A stretch of DNA of 64,000 nt from Liquidambar formosana (taxonomy: Eukaryota > Streptophyta > Magnoliopsida > Saxifragales > Altingiaceae). Location: positions 16,652,264 through 16,716,263 of the forward strand of contig CM077828.1 in NCBI GenBank assembly GCA_039720395.1, written 5' to 3'. Made by a program: the position numbers and the translations under genes. This document shows positions 27,001-39,541 of the stretch, piece by piece (position 1 is the stretch's first letter; each line of letters begins with the position of its first letter). A model generated the notes under the pieces. The model saw nothing but the letters and a program-made list of their open reading frames with translations, was not told where the DNA came from and ran no database searches.

Positions 27001-27982
27001 TAGTATCTTTTCTGCATGGATAATGGAGCGTAGAGATCCAGGGTCTCAAGTCGCCGAAACATTTACAGTGGCTTCCCCCAATATGTGCTTGTATCTGTTC
27101 TACCAATTATGGATTTGAACAAACAAATCAGGTGGGGAATTCTTTGTATGATCCACATCTATAGATCGCATTGATTGAATGATCTTTAGCATCCACACTA
27201 TAAGCTGTTTGGACACTGGCCTCTTAATAATTGCTCCATCAAAACCCTTTGCAGTGGAAGAGTTTTTATATGGACCTGTTGAAAGAATCATTAGGTCAAG
27301 TTAGCATTTCTATGCACAAATTTCTATTGTCTTATTGATGATCCAATTATAATTTGCAGGAACAGTACCTACTAAGCTTCTCTTACAGTTAATAACAGTC
27401 TTCCGAGAAGGTGGACTATGTGACAGGAGTGGAACTTTCTTTTACAAGGATCATGTGCGCAAAAGTAATGTCCCGGTATTAGCACTTGCTGGAGACCAAG
27501 ACCGAATCTGTCCACCTGAAGCTGTATATGGTAGAATAGTAGTTTATATTATCTGTGTACCTTTAATTTGCTCTATTATGTCAAATAACTTTCTTTTTCT
27601 GCTTTTGTCGGGCTGGGATGATTTCAATGGAGCAGAAACAGTCAAGCTCATTCCAGAGCATTTGATTACTTACAAAGTTTTTGGAGAACCAGGTGGTCCA
27701 CATTATGCTCACTATGATTTAGTGGGAGGTCGTTTGGTAAGTGCTAATTTGTTTTCCTTTTCTTTTTAAAGGATAAAGATCCTATATACTCTACATTATG
27801 AAAAGTAATATAATGTTTTTTTTTTTAATTTACTAAATCAAATTTTGAGATATGGTGTATTTTCTGTTAATTTTTGTTGTGATAGGTGGCATTACAGCTT
27901 TTTAATTTACTTTTGTATGCAGGCAGCGGATCAAGTGTATCCATGTATAATTGAATTTCTCAGTCGTCATGATATGATTTGA
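20711..27982 (+). CDS. Alpha/beta-hydrolase family protein (UCP031088-like), plastid-targeted
   Basis: Ten exons: 20711-21016, 21198-21275, 21962-22307, 22423-22649, 22818-22920, 24481-24581, 24699-24873, 27360-27530, 27636-27736, 27923-27982 (1668 nt, 555 aa, in frame throughout). The fold is shown by LLLLSGVATNAIGYDLSPG (N-terminal beta strand/oxyanion region), the nucleophile elbow GHSMGG (Ser about 340), the acid segment LAGDQDRICPP (Asp about 493) and the histidine segment GGPHYAHYDL (His 525/528). A long insertion of about 150 residues (130-300) sits before the elbow. The Ser/Arg-rich start resembles a transit peptide. Intron 6 is GC-AG (CTG|gcaagt at 24582); the rest are GT-AG. It matches what I recall of At1g73750. 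The substrate is unknown; esterase, lipase and thioesterase roles are all open. Confidence 0.9.
21024..21094. repeat. (AT)n(AG)n microsatellite at start of hydrolase intron 1
   Basis: About 38 bases of alternating TA run straight into about 32 bases of GA, beginning a few bases after the exon-1 donor gtccgt at 21017. Confidence 0.9.
26100..26420 (+). mobile_element. RNase H-like retroelement fragment in hydrolase intron 7
   Basis: The frame at 26229-26411 contains SREFRKITNV and then VPRSANRLANAAKWALKVGF, the terminal H-x-R-x-x-N-x-x-A-D region of plant LINE RNase H domains with the key His and Asp replaced. Only the end of the domain is present, in the sense direction of the host gene. Confidence 0.55.
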
Positions 27983-29888
27983 ATTCCCTTGGAGGGCATG
28001 CATTACTGTCTCATTTTCTCCCTAGGATTCTTGTTTTATCACTGAATTCTCCTGTTGATGACGATAGAAGCTACCTGAGCGAAAAATCCCGGCATGAGGG
28101 GGGACCCCCCACAATCCTGATGGATAAGTATTGTGTTACGAGAGCAAGGGAAAGTTTGTACATGTATGCCGCTCTTGTAGTAGTGTCCCATTGTAAAGAA
28201 TTAGCATATGTAACAATCAAATACAAGCGTAGTTCATCGACAGTTCGACACACTGACAGCAAATGTGCTCAAGGGATGATGGTAGTTCATCAATACAGCA
28301 CATTTTTCAACATACAAAAGGAAATTCGTATTTAATCAGATTGGTGATGGTATACTATGCTCATAAAGATGTATAATATTATATGAACAAAGCTTAGTAA
28401 TGCGGAATTATTCCTGAAAATTTCCTGTAACTTCCTCCAAAAGATTTGAAATTTAATGAATAATGTATGACTTGTTTTATAACCTTACTGGGTTAATTCA
28501 AGTGGCAAGCCGGGCATAGATAAGTGCCTCAAGAAGCACACGTTCTATGTTCAAAAACCCTACTTCGGTCTACCCTCAGGATCTAGGTTGGCCTATAATT
28601 ACCCATTATGCATGGGACGAGGGATTGCGTGAGCTTGTGGAATTAATCTCATCTGAAAGATATTGAACACAAATGCTAAGCGAAAAATAAAAATCAGCCT
28701 CGTTTTATAGATACAGAGTTTTTTGGAGCAAGTTCTGCAGTCAATTCCCATTTAGTACCAACCAGAACATGCTAGGGAACAGTGCCAGACTGACTGTCCG
28801 TCTCACCCACGGCCACCGCCTTCACTTACTGTGACTTGCTCACCATAGGGCTCATGGGACTTTCATCCCATGTAAGAGAGGCGAGACAATAAAGAGGTAC
28901 TGAAACAATCATTTTCCCATGATACAAAATCTTCAAGATCCAATAATTTCTTGTAGATGTCTTAAATATGTAACACGAATTATTATGATAGACAATTTAA
29001 AGATAAGGAATAAGCTTTCATTAAGAGACATGCCCACTGCCGAGGCCCAGCAAGGCAATGGAGGGCCACATCTGGGTCCCACCACTAGAACCTCAAAGCT
29101 AATTAATTGGATTCTCAAAGCCAGATGAAATAGCTGGTCCGAGCATGGCAGTGGTAGAGACTAAATGTGAGTTTCAATCACCCAAATTTCAAGAACGAGT
29201 GAATTAGCAATTTCCTTCTTATTTGGAGGACTACAAGCTTTTCTTTTTTTAAACCAGGAGACAGCCTTCACCAGCATACCAACATCACAATCTTGATACC
29301 GCCCCACACATACCACACCCCAACCATACTGATTGATGCACCCACCTGCCCACAACAATGTTTGTCCAAAGTTTTGTTTTCATTGAAATCAATGCAGCAC
29401 CCAAAAAAAAAAAAAAAAATAAAATTTAACAATAATAATTCGTTTGTTGGTACATCAGCTTTCGAGTCACCTACTGAGCTATAATATAGCCTCATGTTTA
29501 AAACGATTCTTTGAAAAAAAAAAAAAAAAAGAAGAAAAGAAAGGTGTCAGCATAATAGAGAGAAATTGCAATACATTTCGAGTATATATAAGAGCTGTAG
29601 AAAATGAAAAATAATGTGAAATAAAAAAACTTGAAAAGATTTTGATGATCTCCATTCAATTCCAGAATCCTTTAATCAGCAGGGAACTGCCAAGCACAAA
29701 CAGCCCATCATTTCAAATAAGCAAATATGGAATATATGAAGCTTAACGCCAAAGAATGCCTTCTTGCTTATAATGTAGATGAAATCTATACACAAAACTA
29801 GAAGAGAAAGCAGAAGCAATATCCAAAAAAAAAAAAAAGAAAAAAAAAGACCACCAGTGTTGAAGGAGTTGTAAAGAGTCCACCAGTC
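27983..29888. other. Convergent spacer between hydrolase and RING genes
   Basis: This holds both 3' UTRs. A SINE-like block lies at about 28488-28680. A short perfect hairpin, catggga...tcccatg, lies near 28853-28877. There are two poly-A runs (29402-29419 and 29514-29530). No gene is supported. Confidence 0.5.
28488..28680 (+). mobile_element. Probable tRNA-derived SINE
   Basis: The head agtggcaagccgggc is followed by gttctatgttcaaaaaccc, resembling boxes A and B. The tail gagggattgcgtgagcttg resembles the ends of the other SINE-like blocks at 41545 and 47870. It is heavily decayed. Confidence 0.35.
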
Positions 29889-32800
29889 CTAGTGTTGAGC
29901 TGCCACTTCAGACTTACAGACGGGGCATGTATTTTTCTGCACAAGCCAATGCTTTATGCAATGTAGGTGATAGGTGTGTCCACAATTTAGCTTCCCCATC
30001 TCATCATTTTCTTCATATTCCTCCTGTACAGAATTCGCAATTATATGTGTGCGTATGAAAATAAGTACTCCCAACTAAATAAATAGAAAAAAATGCAGAT
30101 TCTAAGATGAAAATGAAAATCGAGGGCAACAAGATAAGCCCACCTGACAAATGCTGCACTTAGTTTCCATTCCCCTGGGCAAATGTGACGGCATATTATC
30201 CAATATTGAGAGCTTGATTTTCCTAAGGCAGCGACCTATCTCATCCTCTCTCAATCCTGTACTCACGTACCCAATTCTATCACCAAGCTCAAGCAATTCC
30301 TATTTGCACCACCAAAATCAAGATATTCGTGATGATATTTAGAAAGAGCAATACAACGATAGAATGTATTTAAGCAAATTAAATGTAAATAAAACAAGGA
30401 CTAAAGATGCCATTACGAAGTACATAACACACCTCATATGTCATATTATCAACATCAAGTCTCCACTCCCTAAATCGATCATGTCCATCTAATCTGCCTC
30501 CCATTAGTAGGCTACTTTGGAGCATCAATATCTGCACCAAGTCAACACTAATTAAATGTAAATAAAATCTCATATGAGCTTACTGTAACTCAACAACTGC
30601 ATCCAGCCGAACGCTTCCCTCAAGACTCTGTTACTTCAATAAAATGTATTTACAATATCATAGGAACTTCAGAAAATAATGCCCTGCAAATGCCTCACTT
30701 TAGATCTTTTAAGTCAATAAATAGATGCTTACACGTAATTCTTAAGTGGAAACAGAGTATTAGGCAAGTTTACACAAAGGAACAAAAATTGCTTATTAAA
30801 GCTCCTTGACTAATCTATATGTGCACTGTCTCCTAGTTCTAGAAATAGGATATAGAAAGTCACAAATTCTCATCAATCTAGGAGGAATGAACAGTATATA
30901 CAATATATGTTAATCACTGATGTGGGGTAAAAAAGGTAATCGTAGTTCCAATTAGATTAAGGATACAAAGTACAAAATAGAAAACTATAGCTGTACTACT
31001 TAGCTATAAGCTAGTCATCTCAGGTCGCTATGCAGTTTTCTTTTAAAAATAATTTATACTATCGGTTTTACAGTCACAAAAAAATTTCCCATTTTTCTTT
31101 TTTTGGGTGGGGTCTGAAAGGGGGGAATAAAATTATAGACAAATATTCAGTCAACTATATATAACCTATTTTGTAGAGTATGAAAGAATAATTCACCAAG
31201 CAAGGATTGCCCATGCATCAGCCGGGAAACTGTTGGATTAAAATAAATAAAATAAAATAATAATGAGTAATCACATCAAGAACATGTCATTACAAAGGAC
31301 TTTAATCCTCCCCAACGAGTTTTCATCCATTATTATACAGTAAAGAAAGTGTGTATATAAAATAGATAAAATAAAAAGATAAAACTAATTTTATAATTAA
31401 TCAGAACTCAGAAAACTGTTGGATTAGAATAAATAATTAACGAAGTAGAATATGAAAGAATAATTCACAAAGTAAAGGACCCCTGCATCAGCAGGGAAAA
31501 CTGTTGGATTAAAATAAAAATTAGTGATTGCATCAATAATATGTCATCACAAAGGACTTTAATCCTCTCCATGTAGTTTTCATCCATTATTATACAGTAA
31601 AGAAAGTGCAATATAATCAAAATAAATAAAATAAAAAGGTAAAACTAGTAGATTAATCAATGAAAACTCAGAAAACTTGTACAGGTGAAACAAGAGAAAG
31701 GTTTCGATGTTTTATCACGGACACTTAAAAATCTTACTACGTATATATATTACCTTTGATTGAAAAAATCACAGCAAAAACTAAAATGGACATGAAACTC
31801 TAATCTGTAATGGAGAGGAAATTGGTAATAACAACCTTGATAGTTTTCGGCTTGCACCATCATGGAAAAATTTAACATCTATGCCATCAGAAAGAATCTA
31901 AAAACAAAAAACAGGGTTGAGAGAGAGATTTTTATAGTCCTATTGGGTCTATATGGATAGAATATAAAAGGAACCGTCACTATAGAGTAAACAACAAAGA
32001 AAACCAGAAATGGTCAACTTACAGCAAACCCTGGACCAACTATTGGCCATAAATTTTGCAGAGAATTTATGAGGATAATGAGATAGTTTTGACGGTCATT
32101 AGAGTTTGATTAACATATAAATTAGCAAAGCAGTATACAATAATAAGGTGGTTAAGATATGACGTAATCTTTTGGCCTAAAAGTTCACAAAGAAACCATC
32201 TTTTACTGGGCTCCTCTCCTTTTTGACTAAATTAATGCTTCCTTCTTTTTTGGCCTAACCATCTAGGAGAAAATATAGGACCGGATACCCATATTCCATT
32301 TTAATATATATATATATATATATATATACACCACCTAATATGTTCATTAGTTCCTCAATTAATTGTGGAACCCCAAAATAATTCAAGAATAAAAACTATG
32401 CTTTACTTTTTATAGGACCGTATACCCATATTCTATTTTAATATATATATATATATATATATACACATACACCACCAAATATGTTCATCATTAGTTCCTC
32501 AATTAATTGTGGAACCCCCAAATAATTCAAGAATAAAAACAAATGCTTCATTTTTTCTCTAACGAGTGTTGCTTTTCACTCTCTCAAATCCATTGTGGAA
32601 CTTTTTCCAAATTCCTTCCATATAATTCAACATAATATTGTTCTGGTGCCTTCTAGAGTTTTTGGATAGTTTATCCCTTTAGCTTACTGTATACTTCCTG
32701 TGTACAGGGGCCGCTGGCCATTTTTTGTTCTGGTGCCTTTTGCGCCCTTTTGTTAATAATAATTCGTTACCTTATCAAAAAAAAAAAAAAAAAAAATATG

Positions 32801-34560
32801 TTCTCCTGTCAATGGTTCTTAGTGGTTAGGATGCTATCATGGACTCGCCTAGGGAGGGAAGCCACTCTAATCGCCCCCTCCTATACCATTTTTCGAGTAG
32901 CGAAATTGGGAAAAACAAAAAACAAAATTCGGAAACACTGTATTGTTGCCAATAGTGAAAAAATTTTCCACCAATTCATAAGAGCATTACCAAATTATAT
33001 GGTGCTAAAATGAAAACCAAAAGGAAACATATGGAGATTAGACACACCTCGGCAAGCCCTTCGGGAGACCGATGTCTTACATGACGATAATACCTAGCTC
33101 CAAACACATCAGACCCAGAGTGCGTCGGTCCAAAGGCAGAATCAAAATCCAAAAGGGAGATGTGTTCGGGGTTCGCCGTTCGCCTTGCAGTATAGGAAGA
33201 ACGCTGCCAAGGTAACCACATGTAAAATGATTTCAGAATATACACTCAACTTCAGATTATAAACTAGGTTCATTAACATACGTGCAAGACTTAACCAACA
33301 AAAAATCAAAATAAAAAACGTCCGTGCAAGAAAAGGAACACAGTTTCGTAGATCACTATCATAATAATAATAATAAGGACTCGTTTCGTAGATCACTATA
33401 ATAATAATAATTGATAAAAAATAAGCCCAGGATAAATGAAAAATAAAAAAATAAATCAACTAAGTGATTCAGACCCACTTGAGTCCCCTCCAAAAAGGAA
33501 AAAAAAGGAAGATATCTTAACCGAATGAAATTGAAAAAAATTCAACGAACACCAATCACATTTTACCCAGAAACATGTGCAGACGAAGAAAAACAAAACC
33601 TGAAGCAAACTCCAGCAACTAAAAGCATCAGTCCACAATACCACTTCAGCCAATAATCAAACTTATAAATAAAAACTTCAAAGAAAAAAAAAAAGTAGCC
33701 AATCCCATTTGAAAAACCAAGATACACAAATATTCAGATCACCCACAAAAATGGCAAAATAGACATAGAGACAAGAAAACTATAGGGAAAACCAAACAAT
33801 ACCCCATCTTTCTACACAAGGAGATCATTTCATCTTTCCACTGTGTGTGTATGTATATTTATATATAGAAAATAAACAAGAAATTAAGAGGAAAAACGAA
33901 AATGGGAGAGAGAGAGAGAGAGAGAGAGAGAGGTACCTCCCTCGGATTGACTTTCTCCCCATCGACCTTTCCTCTGCCAGACACATTCCTTCTCGACACA
34001 ACACAATCAACAGACGCATCAGCTGCAGAGAACCCAATCCCCGGACCACACCAAACATCAGAAGGAGCGGAAGATGACGATGCCGCCGCCGCCGCCGCCG
34101 GTGGTGGTGGTGGTGGTGGTGGTGGGTTCGTGGCCGTATTACCTTCCATTGCCACAGCTTGATGTTGGTATTGATGGGTCTTGCTCTTCTTCTTCTGCTT
34201 CTTCTTCCTTACCTTCTTCTCTTGCCAATCCGCTGACGTCCTTATCACCGCCGGCACCGATACTTGCGGCGGTGCTGCGCAACCCAGGCCTCGAAATGTT
34301 GAGGTTGTAAAATTCTTCTTCTTGTTACTGTTATTGGCGGTGGTGTCTGTGTCATCATTCGTGGTGGTGGTGGTGGTGGTGGTGTTGGTGGAGAAGGTGG
34401 AGAAGAGGAGAGAGGAAATGGAGGATTTACAGCGAGTGGATTGGATGAGAGACGGGATGTGTGGAGTGGTCGGATCTGAGTATGAAATGGATGCTTGGTT
34501 TCTGGGTCTTCTCAACCTTATGTGCTCTGCTATTGTTGAGTTCTCTGCAATACCAGGCAT
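29889..34560 (-). CDS. RING-H2 E3 ubiquitin ligase
   Basis: Five exons, read on the minus strand: 34560-33937, 33203-33048, 30531-30433, 30299-30144, 30023-29889 (1170 nt, 389 aa; every intron is phase 0, GT-AG). Exon 1 encodes a basic, low-complexity region with poly-Thr, Lys-rich, poly-Pro, poly-Ala and poly-Ser runs. Exons 2-4 encode the conserved body: RHRSPEGLAE, then LMGGRLDGHDRFREWRLDVD, NMTYEELLELGDRIGYVSTG. The RING lies at residues 341-384: CSIC, CGH with HLHC, and CPVC, giving a C3H2C3 (RING-H2) zinc ligand order. The family resembles Arabidopsis At1g73760/At1g17970 as I recall them. The RING recruits an E2 and transfers ubiquitin to an unknown substrate. Exon 1 ends at 33937, directly beside a CT microsatellite. 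The gene is convergent with the hydrolase gene. Confidence 0.9.
31171..31680. repeat. Tandem duplication (about 270-bp unit) in RING intron 2
   Basis: Copies 31171-31420 and 31444-31680 share tatgaaagaataattcac, tgcatcagc..ggaaa, actgttggattaaaataaa, ggactttaatcctc and catccattattatacagtaa in the same order. A third copy of the phrase ctgttggatta sits at the junction (31416). Confidence 0.75.
32278..32550. repeat. Tandem duplication (about 138-bp unit) with AT microsatellites in RING intron 2
   Basis: Copies 32278-32405 and 32416-32550 share taggaccg.atacccatatt, an AT-repeat core, tagttcctcaattaattgtg and aataattcaagaataaaaac. Confidence 0.8.
32640..32790 (+). mobile_element. LINE 3' end with poly-A tail in RING intron 2
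   Basis: The sequence tgtatacttcctgtgtacag, a gccttttgcgcccttttgtt segment, cgttaccttatc and then an A18 run matches the usual 3' end of plant L1-type elements. It lies antisense to the host gene and is 5'-truncated. Confidence 0.5.
33906..33932. repeat. (GA)n microsatellite beside the RING exon-1 donor
   Basis: This reads as (CT)n on the coding strand, beginning four bases after the donor dinucleotide gt at 33936-33935. It is the third gene in the window with this arrangement. Confidence 0.9.
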
Positions 34561-37369
34561 GTTTTAGAGAGAGAGAAGGTTCAGTAACTGGATTGGATTT
34601 GAGAGAGAGAGAAGAGAGAGAGAAGGGGAGGTGGGGGAGGAGGGATTAAGAGGAGGGAATATGGGATGGGGGAGTGATTTAAGTTTGGTTTTAGATAGGT
34701 CTTTGTGTTTTTTAAAATTTGTTTTTGCTTTTTGTTTTTGTTTTTGTTTTTGTTTTTTTGTTGGGTTGGTTTGTGGTTGGGTGGGCTCTCCTTTGTCTTC
34801 TCTCTGGATTTGTGGGTATTGCTATCAAAGCAGTAGTGTCTCAGACTCTGGAATCTCTCCACAACTTTTTCTTTTTTGCTTTTTCAAGTTATGCTGATGC
34901 TCCTTTAAAAAGTAGTTAAATCCCACCAGAGGAAATTACACTTTGGTGAGTTGTTTCCCAAAACAAGTTGACAGGTATTAGTTTTGAAAGCACCACCCAA
35001 ATTGTAATTGCACCTTTCACCTCTCTGTCTGTCACTGGGTTGGGCAAGGTTTTTGTGGACAGGAATTACTGTCTATGAAAGTCAAGATTTGAGATTTGTG
35101 ATTGAGTGCAGACTGTGGACAGCATTTCAAAAGGCCCCACATGAAGATCACAAGGTCAAAAATAATCATCAAGTTTATTGGGATTACAACAATCATATCA
35201 TACCATTTCTTTAGGCCATGGAGTTGGAATCATGTGGATGAGTCTAATTTTGACTCCAGTGAGATCTCTCGTGTAAAAAGCGTCCAATGGTGGGTCCATT
35301 CTCCCATTTTCTTTGTGAACAACCTGTGTCACTCTGTTTTCTTCTGTAAACCACAAGTCTTCTTTTTGCTTTCGCCAAAGTAGGGTCATGATTCTTTGTT
35401 TTTAGGGTGAATTGCCCAAAAAAAAAAAAAAAATTAGGGGTAGCTTTAACTCAATACACTGATTTTTAAAGTTAGGCATAGTAGTTACTAAACCATTTAG
35501 GACCTTATGATCATAATTCATAAGGCCACTAACCAAAATCTTTAAATGACCTTTATATTTTTAACTATTAAAATATTATCAATTTAGCGAATGATCACAA
35601 AATCTTTTTTAGGTACCCTGAACTATTCATGATTCATAATTTGTGCCCTACACGTCACAGTTTCTCGTCAAATCCACATAAAGCACAATCTTAGAAGGGT
35701 GCAAAATATTAGTCAACAATAATTTGGGGCTACTCTAATTGGGTCAAGGCACTCTAGTGAAATATGACCTAACTTTTTATTTTCATTATTTTTATTTTTT
35801 TGTATTAAAAGGTTTTAGATGCTTTGCATTCGACTAATCTCTTGATCACGTGCGGTCCTTTTATCTCACATGTACTGAACAATTATAAGATAAATTATCT
35901 TTACTTTAACCATTATAAATAGTGTGTTTGTATATATATAAATGATGATCAAGTGAAATATGTACTGAGATAACTTATATCAACATCTATTTTAGATTTT
36001 GTGTCTTATACATTAAAAATTATACCATATGTATTAATGAGTTATAGGATAAATTGGACCAATAATACACAAGATAGCATTCCAAATACGTTGTATTGTA
36101 CGGTGAAAAAGGTTCAATGGTAAAATATCACATGAATCCCAATTCGAGGAAAAATGACCCCTTTGGTAATATGGTTAGGTTGGTTAGGTATCCCATTTAA
36201 CCCTTGTGCTACGTAACACGTGTTCATGCCTAATTTTCTCCAAAGGGCATTAAAAAATTAATTTGTAGAAGATTCAAGAGTATCAAAGGGGGCAAACTGT
36301 AGAAAAGAAAATTCTTTATATTACTTTATTTTTTGACAAGTTGCTTAAAAGAGTATAACAATTCGAAGGTCGCTAACCATTTAATCCTTCCTTTGTTTGC
36401 TATAAGCACATTGTTTTGACCCGTGATTGGTAGGTAATATGCTTATATCTGGAAAGAGATCAAAATGCATTAGAGGTATCTTATTTATTTTGACTAAGTG
36501 ATAAAATATGAGTGAGAGGGGGGAGGAGTTCCTCCACCTTCCCACCTTGGGATCGAAACAAATAGTGTACAAAAATTTAAAAGGAAAAAAAGGCTATAAG
36601 ATTAATTTTAGAATTTTTTTTCCAAATGCTACTATATCGAATTTTCACTATCAATCATTTGTAACAAAGCTACCAATTTTTGAAATGAACCAAGGCGTAA
36701 TAATGATTTGTATAAGAAAGACCTTGGGGGCCAATTCAACTTTCAATGGACAGCCAAATGCACCCAAGTAAACATCCAACTATGTTCAATCTAACAATAC
36801 TTTTTTTTTTTTTTTCTTCATCTTGTTCAAAAGAGAGCCAAAAGGGGCAAAACCTTGGACTACACATTGGATTAGTGAGTGGGTATATTTTTTTCCTTCT
36901 ACTCCTCACTGTATATTTTTTATTTTTTTGTGGATAAGTGAGTGAGTACATTCAAAAGGAAGCTAGCAATTTAGTTTTTTATTTTTTTTCCTAAGGACAA
37001 AAGGGGGCAACATGCATAATACATGTGAAGAAGGTGAAGTAATAGTTATTGTAGCCAAAAAAACGATATAATGGTGGAAGACAACTGCATAATGAAATGC
37101 GTAGAGGGTGTGAATGTCAATTTTGACATTAACCACTCCACATTCTAGCAACAGCTAGCTTAGGCTGGTTATATGGGGTGGTTAAAGGTAAAGTCTTGGA
37201 GGTTGTTCCATCATTAGAAGTTGACATGTAAGACAAATTGTGAGAGATGCCAAGACAATCGACGATTTCGAAGAAATTGGCAGGGGAAGAAAGAGAAATT
37301 ATCCTAACTTTCTTTCTTTTACTTTTTTATTTATTTATAAGACCCATCTATTTTTCTTTAGGAAAAAGG

Positions 37370-37405
<36 letters not shown>

Positions 37406-38491
37406 AATAGCTGTTGAACTTTTCCCATGCATGGACATTGGAGGTAAAAGACCTGATGTGAGGAAAACATAGCCACCTGAAAATACAGGCTGTAAAGCTT
37501 GATGGGTCAAAATTTTTGAATTATGCCCAAAAGGAAAAGTTTCATCTCTTTACAAAATAAATAATGCAAATTTGGATGATTAATTAAGCAAAACTCATCA
37601 CCTGGTGAGTCCTAATCCTTTTATCGGAACAAACATAAAATATGTTCTATTGTTTGCCTAGACTGTACCCAAACGCGAGAGGCCATGACCCTTGGTAGAT
37701 CATCAAATGATCCCAACCGTCCCGTATATACACCTCAAATTGTTAAATGGATTTGTTTACCGTCCTTAAAAATTAAAATGGCCAGATTTTGATGTGATTT
37801 AATTATTGCCAAACGCACAATATTAATTCCCAATTCGGTAATGCACAATTATTTGCTTCTTAAGTTGAGTTTGGATCTTCTGTTTGGATTTGTTTGGATA
37901 ATTCAATGACTCAAAAATACGCATATTTTTATATACAAATGAGGTGGGTATTGAATTTTTTAGAGCCATTGGATTCTCTAAAAAAAACCCGAGCAACCCT
38001 AAACACCCAAGATTAATATTCAGACTCTTCATAAGCCATCTTTGTTTAGTATTTTGACTTTGTTAAATTAACTTAAAAGGGCAAAGCGATAAGGATGATT
38101 GGGTTACACAAGAAAAAAAAGTAAATATAGTTCTAATGTGTGATTACGACAAAGAATATAATAGAAGATGCTAAAATTAACGTTTATTCATATGTTAATC
38201 ACAATTGAAAGAGTTGGTTAAGGGAGAAAGGGACTCAAGCTTTGTTTGCTATAATTTTATTTTGTTTCCGTTAATTAATTTTGATTTAAAAAGCTCTTAA
38301 CAAGGCACAGATGCCAACGGCCCTATCATTGTGGGAAAAATTAATTGAGCATCAGAATTCAGAGAGAGACAGAGTTGGTAGGGTGTATAGCAACCTCGGT
38401 TTTCCTTGTTTGTGACCAATCGAAGCTCTCATCACATTGGTTTCTCCAAACATTTTCCTTGTTGCGTCACTTTCACATCCTTTAAATTTCC

Positions 38492-38625
38492 TTCTTTTTT
38501 TTTTTTTTTTTTTTCCTTTCTTACTAAACGATAAGATAGCACACAATTACAAATATACCCATATAGGTCGAAACCAAAATCTCTACAAATCTTACATTTT
38601 TATTGGGATAAGACATGTCATTAGA
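38492..38625 (-). mobile_element. tRNA-derived SINE, same family as 19418-19693
   Basis: On the minus strand: atgacatgtcttatccca, then gattttggtttcgacctata and a poly-A tail (poly-T at 38494-38513 on the plus strand). Box B (ggtttcgacc) is nearly intact. Confidence 0.5.
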
Positions 38626-38780
38626 CTCCAGAACCATCGACTTTTTCCTCATTTTTTGATCCTTAAATTTTTTCTTTTTATTTATTTTTTTATTTTTAGA
38701 GGGGGTAAATTTGAACATATGTTGCTTGTCCACTCTGTAAGTTATCACTAGCCAAGAGCCCAAGACAAATGTGGTGTCAC

Positions 38781-38904
38781 TTTTTTTATTTTATTTTGCT
38801 TAATGATGGGGCAACATACCCATCCACACACGCATTCATAGAAATTGAAACCATGACCTCTGCAAACTCAAGACCCTTATTCGGATGAGACAGCCATTAG
38901 AAAG
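38781..38904 (-). mobile_element. tRNA-derived SINE, same family as 19418-19693
   Basis: On the minus strand: ctaatggctgtctcatccga, gggtcttgagtttgcagagg, tcatggtttcaatttctatg, with an A-rich tail. It lies about 160 bp from the copy at 38492-38625, in the same orientation. Confidence 0.5.
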
Positions 38905-39499
38905 ACATTTACATTGTGGTTAGTCACTTTCACTTGATATTCTCAGATAGGAGTATCTTCAATGTTAATTCCTCTTTCTTGCAACAGGTAAAAAATTTAA
39001 GGCACTCCCTTTTTGTGCTAAGGATTATATCCTACATTCACTAAATCTACTTCCAGTCATTTGTAATGTGAAAGTGAGATCAACAGTCATTTGATCTCAA
39101 ATAAACATTTGCAAATGATATAATTACAAGCATCATGAAATTAAACAGATGGGTGCATGACACCTTGCTTCTTCATCAACTGGAGCCAAGTTGTGGGTAA
39201 CATTATAATTGGGGTTCTCCAGTGTAGATGGATGGTTGAACTAGTCTTGAATTAGGATATAAAGACCCCAATTCTCAAGCAATTCGGTGGTTAAATAATA
39301 TCATGAAATATATATATATATATATACACACACATATTTGGTCTCATTAACATTTACGGATATCTTCAACATCATGCAATGGGGTGTTGTATTATGTGCA
39401 TAGGTCGGTTGTACTGTATAATCCATACATAGATAAGATACAACCCTCAATGCATAATTTTGATGTAACTCACACCAAACATGAGTTTATAGGATTAGA

Positions 39500-39541
<42 letters not shown>

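Noticed and set aside
31836..31897. Exon-like segment on the minus strand (ILSDGIDVKFFHDGASRKLS) with acceptor tttttag and donor AAG|gttgtt
   Set aside because: Its 62-nt length breaks the phase between RING exons 33203-33048 and 30531-30433, which join directly in frame (GLAE-ILMLQSS) as the family expects.
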